A stretch of 22,179 nt of DNA. Origin: Betaproteobacteria bacterium. Lineage in GTDB: Bacteria; Pseudomonadota; Gammaproteobacteria; Burkholderiales; SG8-39. Shown here piece after piece: positions 14,982 through 22,179 of the stretch. Location: NCBI GenBank assembly GCA_011391185.1, contig JAABRB010000013.1, forward strand, positions 1 to 22,179, read 5' to 3'. The notes below the pieces were generated by a model, which was not told where the DNA came from, searched no databases, and was given only the letters and a program-made list of their open reading frames with translations. Position 1 is the stretch's first letter, and every line of letters begins with the position of its first letter. Both the position numbers and the translations under genes were made by a program.

Positions 14982-15856
14982 TGCCGGGGCTCCTCGCTCC
15001 GGGCGCGCGCGACGGCCCGCTTGATGGCCCGCCCGAGCAGCACTCCGGCGATGCGCTTGCGGTAGGCGGCGCTCGCATGAGCGTCCTCCAGAGCCTCGAG
15101 CTTCTCGATTTCCGCGGCCGCTGCGCGGATCGCCTCGTCCGCCAGATCCGTTCCCGTCAGTGCCTGTTCCGCGGCGGAGAGACGCATCGGCGTGCTGGTC
15201 ACGCCGATGAGCGCAAGCGCCACACGACGTGCCTTGCCGCTTGCGTCGAGCGCGACCAGGCAGCCGACGCCTGCCATGGCGAAATCGCCCTGCCGCCGTG
15301 CCAGCTCGACGAATGCATGTCCATGCGGCTCGCGCCAGGTTTTGAGCGCGATGCCGGTGAGCACCTCGTCGGATGACAGGTCGGGCGTCATGAACGACAC
15401 ACCCCAGTCGGCCATTGCGACCTGGCGGGTGCCTTGCGGACCGGACACCGTCAATGCGGCGTCGTGGAGCAAGCACACCCCGGGCAGCTCCGCCGCCGGG
15501 TCGAGATGCGAAAGACTGCCGCCGATCGTGCCCCGGTTGCGGGTCGCGAAGTGGCCGACCGAGTGCAGCGCCTCCACCAACACCGGGCAGGTGCGCCGGA
15601 CATCCGCGTCGCGCTCGAGCGCACGCTGGCGAGTCATTGCGCCGATCTCGAGGGTGTCGGTTCCCGCGCGAACGTAGGCGAGCTCCGGAATGCGGTTGAG
15701 GTCGATCAGGTGATCCGGCATCACGTAGCGGAAGTTGAGCATCGGTCCGAGCGACTGGCCACCGGCGAGGAGCTTCTTGTTCTCGAGCGTCGCGAGGAGC
15801 CCGACGAGATCCTCTACGGTTCGCGGATCGTGATATTTGAACGGAGCGGGTTTCAC
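14978..15856 (-). CDS. Molybdenum hydroxylase medium subunit, FAD-binding (CoxM-like)
   Basis: A 292-residue flavoprotein subunit of the xanthine dehydrogenase/CO dehydrogenase family. Both FAD-pyrophosphate motifs are present: AGGQSL (31-36) and TIGGSL (110-115), followed by the CO_deh_flav_C-like C-terminal domain. It accepts electrons from the 2Fe-2S subunit and passes them to the respiratory chain or to oxygen. The start is GTG at 15856, since MKPAPFKYHDP is the typical N-terminus of the family, although the ribosome-binding site is weak. It lies 22 bp after the CoxG-like gene and is translationally coupled to the 2Fe-2S gene. The gene order medium, small, large is the common MSL order. 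Confidence 0.94.
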   Translation of the reverse strand: MKPAPFKYHDPRTVEDLVGLLATLENKKLLAGGQSLGPMLNFRYVMPDHLIDLNRIPELAYVRAGTDTLEIGAMTRQRALERDADVRRTCPVLVEALHSVGHFATRNRGTIGGSLSHLDPAAELPGVCLLHDAALTVSGPQGTRQVAMADWGVSFMTPDLSSDEVLTGIALKTWREPHGHAFVELARRQGDFAMAGVGCLVALDASGKARRVALALIGVTSTPMRLSAAEQALTGTDLADEAIRAAAAEIEKLEALEDAHASAAYRKRIAGVLLGRAIKRAVARARSEEPRQ

Positions 15857-15878
15857 GCGGACTACTCTACGCGGATTC

Positions 15879-16481
15879 TCAGGATCGTCCGCCGAACCAG
15901 CGGCGCAACAGCGCCCGGATAGCCGCGAAGAGGAGCGCGAAGCCGGATACCGCGGCCGCAGCCTGCGGCGAAGAAGGGGGCGATGCTACGGGTGACCCCG
16001 GCGAGGAAGGTTCACGGGGGCTTCCCGCGGCGATCACTCCGGCCAGATTCTTCGCGAACTGCCCGGAGAGCTGCCGCGCCATCTCCTTTACGAGGCCCGC
16101 GCCGCGCGCGTGCTGCGCGACCGATCCGGACAGGGTCAGATCGCTCTCCACCTGCACGAGTGTGTCGGCACCTTGCGCCGCCAGCGTGAAATTCATCTGC
16201 GTCTGGAAGGCGCCGCGGCCTTTTGTGTCGCTGCCCTTCGCGCGCAACCTGGCCGTATGGCTTGCGGCGTCGACGTCGTACAGCTCGCCTTCACCCTTGA
16301 AAAGCAGTTCGATCGGACCGACACGCAGTCGTGCCGCCGCGCGAAACCGGCGCTCGTCGAGGACCTCGGTGAGCTCCGTCCCCGGCATGCAAGGGACGAC
16401 GCGCGGTACATCGACGAGCGTCTTCCATGCCGTGTCGATCGATGCCGGCACGGCGAACGTATTTTCGATCCTGATTCCCAC
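15879..16481 (-). CDS. CoxG-like SRPBCC protein with C-terminal membrane anchor
   Basis: A 200-residue protein with a START/SRPBCC-fold domain at about 1-150, including the CoxG-type segment CMPGTEL (31-37) and a C-terminal helix (QLSGQFAKNLAGVI). A Ser/Pro-rich linker (about 152-173) follows, then a hydrophobic segment near 176-191 ending in basic RALLRRWFGGRS, a single membrane anchor. In CO dehydrogenase operons CoxG recruits the enzyme to the membrane and links it to quinones; here it probably does the same for the adjacent Mo hydroxylase. The start is assigned to GTG at 16481 with a weak upstream ribosome site. It is 38 bp downstream of the amidohydrolase and 22 bp upstream of the FAD subunit gene. 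Confidence 0.9.
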   Translation of the reverse strand: MGIRIENTFAVPASIDTAWKTLVDVPRVVPCMPGTELTEVLDERRFRAAARLRVGPIELLFKGEGELYDVDAASHTARLRAKGSDTKGRGAFQTQMNFTLAAQGADTLVQVESDLTLSGSVAQHARGAGLVKEMARQLSGQFAKNLAGVIAAGSPREPSSPGSPVASPPSSPQAAAAVSGFALLFAAIRALLRRWFGGRS

Positions 16482-16519
16482 TGTGGTACAGGCAGCTCAG
16501 GTTGGACGGATCGGGGTGG

Positions 16520-17662
16520 TCAGCGTCGCGCGCGTTTCGGCTTGCCGCGCGGCTTGCTTGCGGCCGCGGCGGCAGTCGGCCGAATCCCCATGGATTTCAG
16601 GCGGCTCGTGATCCCCAGCAGCTTCGCCGCGTTGAGCCCCTTTATTGCCGCGCGATCGGCGTCCTTCAGGAATCCGCAGCCGTCAACGAAGCCATTCGGG
16701 TCGTACCATCCCATGTCGTACGGATAGTCGGTGCCCACCAGGATGTGATCGGCGCCCCACTGGTTCACGAGATGGCGCAGCTGATCGTGATCGAAGACGA
16801 TGGTATCGAAATAGAGCTTGCCGAGCGACTGGCGCGGCTTCTTCTTCAGCTGGGTGCGCGCATCGACGCGGGCCCCCCAGACGTGATCCATGCGGGCCGG
16901 GTAGTGCCCGATGTAGCCGCCGCCGTGCGCGGTGACGATCTTCAGCTTCGGAAAGCGCTCGAGGATCCCGTCGAATACCAGGTGGCCGACTGCGACCGTG
17001 GTGTCCAGGGGATTGCCGATCACGTTGTTGAAGTAATGGTCCGAAAGCCGCTCCGCGCCCGTGAAGCCGTTCGGGTGCATGAACACCATTACACCGAGCT
17101 CCTGCACTTTCGCCCAGAATTTGTCGAGACCGCGCGAGACTTCGCGACCCGCAATGTTGGTGCCGATCTCGACGCCGCAGAATCCGAGCCGCTTGATGCA
17201 GTACTCGAGCTCGTCGGTGGCCGCGTCGGCGGACTGCAGGGGGACGTTGGCAAGCGCGACGAACCGGTCCGAATGCCGCGTGACGATCGACGCAAGGTTC
17301 TCGTTGACGGCGCGCGCGGTCTTCGAGCCGAGCTCGGGTTCGAGCCAGTACATGAACTGGGCCGGCGAGCTGGAGATCGCCTGCACGTCCACGCCCATCT
17401 TGTCCATGTCGCGCAGGCGCTGCTCGACGGTCGTCAGGCACGCCCAGATGTTCTCGTGCTGCTTGCGGTTGGTCTCGCGGGTGAGCGAATTGGCGAATTT
17501 CATTGCCGGCTCGCGCTCCGGCGAGAAAACATGTTTCACCATCTCGTCCACCGCCGGATTGACCACGTGGCAGTGGATGTCGATGCAGAAGTGCCGGCGG
17601 GCACCCGGCGCGGTGCGCGAAACGCCTCCGCGGGCGGCGGCCCCGGGACAGGTAAAAAGCAT
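16520..17662 (-). CDS. Amidohydrolase family protein (ACMSD-like), second copy in window
   Basis: A 380-residue TIM-barrel metal enzyme of the amidohydrolase_2 group. Ligands in order are DIHCH (His30, His32), FMHP (His196), TAHGGG (His246) and GTDYPYD (Asp312). It shares overall design with the protein at 5023-6063 (NPLDTTVA against NPYDTGVA, ILERFPKLKIV against VLDEFPKLEVN) but is clearly divergent, so the two may act on successive or related intermediates. The family decarboxylates or hydrolyses aromatic acids and ring-cleavage products. A basic low-complexity tail (ASKPRGKPKRARR) ends the protein. The ATG at 17662 is chosen for the AGAGGGG upstream; an earlier in-frame ATG falls inside the operator palindrome. 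It is the first gene of the Mo-hydroxylase operon. Confidence 0.9.
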   Translation of the reverse strand: MLFTCPGAAARGGVSRTAPGARRHFCIDIHCHVVNPAVDEMVKHVFSPEREPAMKFANSLTRETNRKQHENIWACLTTVEQRLRDMDKMGVDVQAISSSPAQFMYWLEPELGSKTARAVNENLASIVTRHSDRFVALANVPLQSADAATDELEYCIKRLGFCGVEIGTNIAGREVSRGLDKFWAKVQELGVMVFMHPNGFTGAERLSDHYFNNVIGNPLDTTVAVGHLVFDGILERFPKLKIVTAHGGGYIGHYPARMDHVWGARVDARTQLKKKPRQSLGKLYFDTIVFDHDQLRHLVNQWGADHILVGTDYPYDMGWYDPNGFVDGCGFLKDADRAAIKGLNAAKLLGITSRLKSMGIRPTAAAAASKPRGKPKRARR

Positions 17663-17728
17663 GTGGGTATCCCCTCTCTTGCTTGGCGTGGCGCGCGCCG
17701 GAATGCGCGGCGTCGGCTGGATGTTAAC

Positions 17729-17742
17729 TGATCGGTCGATCA
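17729..17742. promoter_or_regulatory. Palindromic operator candidate (TGATCG-GT-CGATCA)
   Basis: A 14-bp palindrome with 6-bp arms, flanked by GTTAAC on the left and TTAAC on the right (17723-17747), in the 245-bp divergent region 17663-17907. Its TGATC-N4-GATCA core matches the site at 7933-7946. It lies 67 bp upstream of the amidohydrolase ATG and 166 bp upstream of the CocE-family ATG, where it could control both directions. The rest of the region shows no clear promoter hexamers. Confidence 0.55.
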
Positions 17743-17907
17743 TTAACCGGGGCCGGCGCGGACTGGTTGTGGTGCGGTGCACCAGCAAAAGAGTGGGACG
17801 AGTCCGTTGCCATGGCCGAATGCCGGTTGCAGAATGCACGCTGAACCTGCATCGTGTGTTACCGATTTCCGCCGCAGCGCGGATCCGAAAAGGAGAGGAC
17901 ACGTTTC

Positions 17908-19695
17908 ATGAGCGCATCCGCGAAAAAAAGGAGTCCGGTCAAGAGCGAGGCAGGATACGTGACCGAGACCCGCGACGGCATGACGATCGACTGGGACGTG
18001 CCGATCCGGATGGAGGACGGCATCGTGCTGCGCGCGGATGTCTACCGGCCGATCAAGGCCGGGAGGTACCCGGTCATCATCAGCTACGGGCCCTACGCCA
18101 AGTATCTGCACTTCGAGCAGCTCTACAAGACGTGCTGGGACCGCATGGCCGAGCAGCACCCCGACGTGCCGGCCGGCTCGACCAACAAGTATCAGGCGTG
18201 GGAAGTCATCGACCCGGAGAAATGGGTGCCCGACGGCTATGTCTGCGTGCGGGTCGATTCGCGCGGCTGCGGGCGCTCGCCGGGCTACGTCGAGCTGTGG
18301 AGCCCGCGCGAAGCGAAGGACTTCGCCATCTGCATCGACTGGGCGGGGGTGCAGTCGTGGTCGAACGGCAAGGTCGGCCTGAACGGGATCTCGTACTACG
18401 CGATGAACCAATGGCAGGTCGCGTGTCTCGCGCCCAAGCACCTTGCGGCAATGTGCATCTGGGAAGGCGCGGCCGATTTCTACCGCGATCTGAGTCATCA
18501 CGGCGGCATCCTGACCACGTTCATTGCCAACTGGTACGACATGCAGGTGAAGAGCGTGCAGCACGGTCTCGGCACCCGCGGGTTCCGCAGCCCGATGACC
18601 GGCGACTGGGTGGCCGGACCGCCGACGCTCACCGATGAGGAGCTGGGCGCGAACCGCTTCGACTTCGGTGGCGAGGCGCTCGCACACGCGCTCGACGACA
18701 AGTTCTGGAAAGCGCGCTCGCCGGACTGGTCAAAGGTCAAGACGCCGCTCTTCTCCGCGGGCAACTGGGGCGGTCAGGGGTTGCATCCGCGCGGCAATAT
18801 CGAAGGATTCGTGAACGCCGCGGCGAAGCACAAATGGCTCGAGATGCACGGCATCGAGCACTGGACGCATTTCTACACGGACTACGGTGTCGGCCTGCAG
18901 AAAAAATTCTTCGGTCACTTTCTGAAGGGCGAGAAGACGGGCTGGGACAAGCAGCCGCGGGTGTCCCTGCAGGTGCGCCATCCAGGCGAGAAATTCGTGC
19001 CGCGCGCCGAGAACGAGTGGCCGCTCGCCCGCACCCAATGGACCAAGCTGCATCTGGACGCGCGCGACCAGTCGTTGAGCCGGTCGCCCGTCAAGACGTC
19101 GGCAACCGTCAGCTACCGGGGCCTGGGCGACGGCGCGATGTTCCTGATTCCGCCCCTCGAGCAGGAGACCGAGCTCACCGGGCCGATCGCCGCGAAGCTG
19201 TTCGTTTCCTCCTCGACGGTGGACGCCGACCTCTTCCTGGTTCTGCGCGTTTTCGATCCGAACATGAAGGAAGTGGTGTTCCAGGGGGCGCTTGACCCGC
19301 ATACGCCGATCGCCCAGGGCTGGCTCCGCGCGTCGCACCGCAAGCTCGACACGAAGCGCTCGCTTCCCTACCGCCCGTACCACACGCACGACCAGAAGCA
19401 GCCACTCAAGCCGGGCACTGTCTACGAGCTCGACATCGAGATCTGGCCGACCTGCATCGTCGTGCCGGCCGGCTACCGCATCGCGCTCACGGTGCGCGGC
19501 AAGGACTACGTGTATCCGGGGGGCTCCGGCGGCAAGCTCTCGAACATGAAGAACGAGTTCACGGGCGTGGGACCGTTCATGCACAACGATGCGCGCGACC
19601 GTCCGCCTGGAATCTTCGATGGAAAAGTGACGCTGCACACGGGCGGGAAGCATGACGCATGGGTGATGCTGCCGGTGATTCCGTCACGCAAGTAG
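17908..19695 (+). CDS. CocE/NonD family hydrolase (X-Pro dipeptidyl-peptidase S15 superfamily)
   Basis: A 595-residue serine hydrolase. The N-terminal alpha/beta-hydrolase domain has the typical opening VPIRMEDGIVLRADVYRP (31-48), the strand VRVDSRGCGRSPG and the nucleophile elbow GISYYAM with Ser162. HGIEHWTH near 312-319 suggests a region close to the catalytic His, but this is unsure. From about residue 370 a jelly-roll C-terminal domain follows (ELTGPIAAKLFVSSSTVDADLFLVLRV; IALTVRGKDY). Characterised relatives cleave esters or amides (cocaine esterase, acylase, X-Pro peptidases); the substrate here is unknown. No signal peptide is visible, so it is probably cytoplasmic. The ATG at 17908 has AGGAGAGG upstream. 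It is divergent from the Mo-hydroxylase operon and upstream of ABC transporter genes. Confidence 0.9.
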   Translation: MSASAKKRSPVKSEAGYVTETRDGMTIDWDVPIRMEDGIVLRADVYRPIKAGRYPVIISYGPYAKYLHFEQLYKTCWDRMAEQHPDVPAGSTNKYQAWEVIDPEKWVPDGYVCVRVDSRGCGRSPGYVELWSPREAKDFAICIDWAGVQSWSNGKVGLNGISYYAMNQWQVACLAPKHLAAMCIWEGAADFYRDLSHHGGILTTFIANWYDMQVKSVQHGLGTRGFRSPMTGDWVAGPPTLTDEELGANRFDFGGEALAHALDDKFWKARSPDWSKVKTPLFSAGNWGGQGLHPRGNIEGFVNAAAKHKWLEMHGIEHWTHFYTDYGVGLQKKFFGHFLKGEKTGWDKQPRVSLQVRHPGEKFVPRAENEWPLARTQWTKLHLDARDQSLSRSPVKTSATVSYRGLGDGAMFLIPPLEQETELTGPIAAKLFVSSSTVDADLFLVLRVFDPNMKEVVFQGALDPHTPIAQGWLRASHRKLDTKRSLPYRPYHTHDQKQPLKPGTVYELDIEIWPTCIVVPAGYRIALTVRGKDYVYPGGSGGKLSNMKNEFTGVGPFMHNDARDRPPGIFDGKVTLHTGGKHDAWVMLPVIPSRK

Positions 19696-19698
19696 CGA

Positions 19699-19712
19699 GC
19701 ACCTGCAGGTGC
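19699..19712. terminator. Palindrome just after the CocE-family stop
   Basis: GCACCTGCAGGTGC is a perfect 14-bp palindrome four bases after the stop codon; as RNA it could form a short stem with a TGCA loop. No T-tract follows, so a terminator role is uncertain. Confidence 0.25.
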
Positions 19713-19839
19713 CCGGAAAGCGGACCATATCTGCTGCATTGCACAGTGCGACGCGAATGCCCGTTCAGAGGTCGTCCCGCTCAGCGGCGCGGTCGTCCGA
19801 CGCGCGGGCAATTGGCCGGAACGGGCACTCGACCTTTGC

Positions 19840-19868
19840 TTGACAATGGATTGGGCGGCTGACTAAAT
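19840..19868 (+). promoter_or_regulatory. Candidate sigma-70 promoter for the ABC transporter operon
   Basis: A perfect TTGACA (19840-19845) is followed after 17 bp by CTAAAT (19863-19868), a half-matching -10. It lies about 100 bp before the ATG at 19971 in the 275-bp gap after the CocE-family gene, suggesting that the transporter genes have their own promoter. The remainder of 19696-19970 holds no gene that I can support. Confidence 0.45.
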
Positions 19869-19970
19869 GCACGGAAACGCGAATATCCGGACGCCAACGT
19901 CTGAGAAAATTTCGTCCGCGGTCGCGGGCGATTCGATAGGGTGAACGTACTCCAATCAGGAGGAGGGAAC

Positions 19971-21416
19971 ATGTCCAATTCTAGTTTTTCCCGGCGTGAA
20001 TTCATCAAGGGCGGGGTCGGTATGACCGTGCTCAGCACACTGCCCTATGCGCCAAGGGCCTTTGCGCAGGCCGAGAACGACGGGATCGTCGCAGCGGCGA
20101 AGAGTGCCGGCAAGACGGATGTCACCGGCATGATCTGGTCGAACTACTACATCCCGATGCAGCCTTCGATGGAGGACTTCCGCAAGGCGAGCGGGATCGG
20201 CGTCGGCAACATCCAGGACATCTCGATCTTCGACATCCCGCAGCGCGCGATGGCCGAGGCCCTCTCGCGCTCCCCGAATTTCGACTTCTTCCACGTCGAC
20301 GCCGGCATGATCCCGTCGCTCGCCTCGGCGGGTCTGCTCGAGCCGCTCGACCCCTACATGAAGAAGGCGAATTTCAAGATCGACGCAGTCGGCGACTACG
20401 CCAAGCTCTTCACGTACAAGGGCCAGACCTACGGCGTCCCGACCGACGGCAACGTCCACAACCAGTACACGCGCAAGGACCTGCTCGAGGATCCCGATGC
20501 GCAGAAGCGCTACGCGGACAAGCACGGCAAGCCGCTCAAGTTCCCGGAGACCTGGGACGACGACTTCAACATCATGCAGTTCTTCCATGATCCATCGAAG
20601 AATCTCTACGGCTCCGCGAACCTGCGCAACCGCGCGAACGGCGTCACGTGGTACCTGTTGTATCTCTACGCGCACGGCGGCTTCCCCTTCGACGACGGCA
20701 TGAAGCCGACGCTGAACACGCCGGCGGGGAACCGGGCGCTCGAGATCTACCTGCGCGAGAAGTCCGTGGCGCACCCCGAGTCGCCCGGCTGGGGCACGCC
20801 GCAGATGATCCCGCGGATCGCGGGCGGCCTCTCGGTCTCCTGCCAGTACTGGGACGGGATCGTCAAGCTGAACGAGAACCCGGCGAAGTCCAAGACGGCG
20901 GGCAAGTGGCTGTACGGCACGCCGCCCGCCGCCAACGTCGGCGGCAAGAGCATCGTGCGCACGATCTCCTCGCCCATCGCCGCGATCCTGGTCAACAAGT
21001 ACAGCCCGCGCAAGGAAGCGGCGGCCTATCTCGCGCTGTGGTGGGGGACGGCGAAATCGGCGAACCAGTACGTCGGCGACAACGTCAACACCTTCCACGA
21101 CGCCTGGCACAAGAGCAACATGACGGACCCGGGGGTCATCAAGGCCTACACCCCGGGCGGACTGAAAGCCGTCGAGCAATGCCTGCAGGTCGCCTGCCCG
21201 CCGATCTACCTCACCGGCTACCTCGAGTTCCAGGACCAGCTCGGCAAGCACCTCTCCGAGGCCTACGTTGGCCAGCGCAAGGCATCCGAGGTGCTGCCGA
21301 ATGTCGAGGAGGAGTGGGCCAAGATCGTCAAGCGGATCGGCGTGAAGAAGCTGCAGGAAGAGCTGGCGACCTACAAGGACAACATGCCAAAGATCGACCG
21401 GCCGAAGATGTCCTGA
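19971..21416 (+). CDS. ABC transporter solute-binding protein with Tat signal
   Basis: A 481-residue extracellular solute-binding protein, family 1-like. The N-terminus holds a twin-arginine signal: SRREFIK at 7-13, a moderately hydrophobic stretch, and a probable cleavage site after AFA (residue 32). The mature part has the two-lobe pattern of sugar/polyol-type binding proteins, including YGVPTDGN, FPETWDD and the C-terminal EEEWAKIVKRIG helix. Tat export suggests that it folds before transport. The ligand is not predictable by eye; the catabolic context suggests the pathway substrate. A strong AGGAGGAGGG precedes the ATG at 19971. The permease gene follows after 130 bp occupied by a palindromic repeat. 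Confidence 0.9.
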   Translation: MSNSSFSRREFIKGGVGMTVLSTLPYAPRAFAQAENDGIVAAAKSAGKTDVTGMIWSNYYIPMQPSMEDFRKASGIGVGNIQDISIFDIPQRAMAEALSRSPNFDFFHVDAGMIPSLASAGLLEPLDPYMKKANFKIDAVGDYAKLFTYKGQTYGVPTDGNVHNQYTRKDLLEDPDAQKRYADKHGKPLKFPETWDDDFNIMQFFHDPSKNLYGSANLRNRANGVTWYLLYLYAHGGFPFDDGMKPTLNTPAGNRALEIYLREKSVAHPESPGWGTPQMIPRIAGGLSVSCQYWDGIVKLNENPAKSKTAGKWLYGTPPAANVGGKSIVRTISSPIAAILVNKYSPRKEAAAYLALWWGTAKSANQYVGDNVNTFHDAWHKSNMTDPGVIKAYTPGGLKAVEQCLQVACPPIYLTGYLEFQDQLGKHLSEAYVGQRKASEVLPNVEEEWAKIVKRIGVKKLQEELATYKDNMPKIDRPKMS

Positions 21417-21422
21417 GCACCT

Positions 21423-21528
21423 CCCCTCCTCGTCGAGGAGGGGTGCCCGCGGAGCGGGCGGGGTGGTGCACGGCGCTCGCCAAACCACCCCGGCTGCTTC
21501 GCAGCCACCCCTCCTTGAAAAGGAGCGG
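21423..21528. repeat. Palindromic intergenic repeat, copy 3 (diverged, 106 bp)
   Basis: Same architecture as the repeats at 4732-4844 and 4861-4973. The hairpins are CCCCTCCTC-gtc-GAGGAGGGG, GCCCGC-gga-GCGGGC, GGCTGC-ttc-GCAGCC and CCCCTCCTT-gaa-AAGGAGCGG (one mismatch), joined by GGTGG/CCACC. The loop sequences differ while the stems are kept. It sits between the solute-binding protein and permease genes of one operon, where it could stabilise the upstream mRNA and reduce permease expression. Confidence 0.85.
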
Positions 21529-21546
21529 AAACGACTGTCCACTCGC

Positions 21547-22179
21547 ATGTCCAGCGCCGTTGCTGTTCCCGGACCTGCCGTGCCCGCCGCGACTCGCGAA
21601 GTCTCGCGGGCGCGCGGCGTCAAGCGCTTCAAGTGGGCGATCCTCGCGCCGCTGATCGCGCTGTTCGGGGGCGTGCTGATCCCGGTGTTGCTGCTGCAGC
21701 TCTACTTCTCGTTCCACCAGTGGTCGGTCTACCTGGGCTCCTGGCAGGACGCGGAGTGGGTCGGGATCGACATCTTCAAGGAGGTCCTGACCGACCCGCG
21801 CTTCGGCTGGTCGATCGTGCGCTCGCTCGCGTTCGCGCTGGGGTCGACGATCGGCTGCTTCCTGATCGGCTTCGGGCTCGCCTACCTGATGCACAGGCCG
21901 TTCCGCGGGCAGGCCCTCTACTACATCCTGTTCATCATCCCGATGCTGACGGTACCGATCGTCGTGGCGTACACGGCCGAGATGCTGCTGTACGAGAGCG
22001 GGCCGGTGAACGACATCATCAGCCGGTTGACCGGGATCGACCACAAGGTGCCGTGGCTGTCCCACGCGGACCTCGCGCTCACCACCGTGATGCTGCTCGA
22101 GATCTGGAACTGGACGCCTTTCTCCTTCATCATCTTGCTCGCGGGCTTTTCCTCGCTCCCCAAGGAGCCGGTCGAGGCG
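21547..22179 (+). CDS. ABC transporter permease (MalF/UgpA type), 3'-truncated by window edge
   Basis: An open frame from ATG 21547 to the last base, 211 residues visible. Hydrophobic segments are at about 30-53, 93-115, 125-147 and 178-200, fitting an inner-membrane binding-protein-dependent permease. The window ends in LAGFSSLPKEPVEA, the start of the cytoplasmic EAA loop that contacts the ATPase. A first helix followed by a periplasmic loop (FHQWSVYLGSWQDAEWVG) is typical of the sugar-type MalF family. No strong ribosome site is close to the ATG (the nearest AGGAG is in the repeat 25 bases away); an in-frame GTG at 21580 is an alternative start. The second permease and the ATPase probably lie beyond the right edge. 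Confidence 0.88.
   Translation, partial: MSSAVAVPGPAVPAATREVSRARGVKRFKWAILAPLIALFGGVLIPVLLLQLYFSFHQWSVYLGSWQDAEWVGIDIFKEVLTDPRFGWSIVRSLAFALGSTIGCFLIGFGLAYLMHRPFRGQALYYILFIIPMLTVPIVVAYTAEMLLYESGPVNDIISRLTGIDHKVPWLSHADLALTTVMLLEIWNWTPFSFIILLAGFSSLPKEPVEA

Noticed and set aside
11954..16481. Aerobic carbon monoxide dehydrogenase (coxMSL/G) operon.
   Set aside because: Subunit architecture and CoxG fit, but the CO-specific AYRCSFR loop is absent from the large subunit, so I call it a generic molybdenum hydroxylase.
17662..17743. Earlier start for the second amidohydrolase at an in-frame ATG within 17740-17743.
   Set aside because: The extra 27 residues are not family-like, and the codon lies in the palindrome. 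The ATG at 17662 has a good ribosome-binding site.
17061..18638. A 525-codon plus-strand open frame crossing the divergent region.
   Set aside because: It is antisense to the amidohydrolase and then out of frame with the CocE-family hydrolase. It has no domain and would read through the operator region.
19956..21632. A 558-codon minus-strand open frame opposite the solute-binding protein.
   Set aside because: It is antisense to a protein with a Tat signal and strong ribosome-binding site, with Arg/Val-rich composition typical of a shadow frame.
1..22179. tRNA or rRNA genes, CRISPR arrays, integrases, transposases.
   Set aside because: None was recognised on either strand by reading. The only repeats are the palindromic intergenic elements described.

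Overview
The window is GC-rich DNA with dense, short-spaced operons and extensive catabolic gene content. This suggests an aerobic soil or sediment proteobacterium, most plausibly a betaproteobacterium (Burkholderiales-like). That placement is inferred from gene content and style only; no rRNA, tRNA or other phylogenetic marker is present. No CRISPR array, integrase or transposase was seen.

Layout. (A) Positions 1-939 hold the C-terminal part of an ammonium transporter cut by the left edge. (B) Positions 1004-2252, minus strand: a RidA-fold protein followed by an arylformamidase-like alpha/beta hydrolase. (C) Positions 2485-4716, plus strand: a large cytoplasmic reductive-dehalogenase-like protein with two Fe-S clusters and an apparent internal duplication. 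(D) Positions 4732-5009: two near-identical 113-bp palindromic repeats and an extra hairpin, between convergent genes. A third diverged copy lies at 21423-21528. (E) Positions 5023-7801, minus strand: Gfo/Idh/MocA oxidoreductase, glutathione transferase, amidohydrolase. (F) Positions 7947-10396, plus strand: alpha/beta hydrolase, isochorismatase-fold cysteine hydrolase, and a second alpha/beta hydrolase lacking the expected nucleophile Ser. (G) Positions 10413-17662, minus strand: amidohydrolase, CoxG-like protein, the FAD, 2Fe-2S and molybdopterin subunits of a molybdenum hydroxylase, a beta-hydroxyacid dehydrogenase and a zeta-class (maleylacetoacetate isomerase-like) GST. (H) Positions 17908 to the right edge, plus strand: CocE/NonD-family hydrolase, Tat-exported ABC solute-binding protein and an ABC permease that runs off the end.

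How the genes may work together. Two divergent transcription hubs (E/F and G/H) each contain a palindrome of the form TGATC-N4-GATCA, at 7933-7946 and 17729-17742. If real, this suggests one unseen regulator controls four operons as a single regulon. The combined enzymes are uptake (ABC), ester/amide hydrolysis (several hydrolases, two ACMSD-type amidohydrolases, an isochorismatase-fold amidase), hydroxylation (Mo hydroxylase), glutathione chemistry (two GSTs) and NAD(P)-dependent redox steps. They look like an uncharacterised catabolic pathway for an aromatic, N-heterocyclic or amide-bearing compound. The substrate cannot be read from the sequence. The reductive-dehalogenase-like gene sits next to this set but has no visible shared operator.
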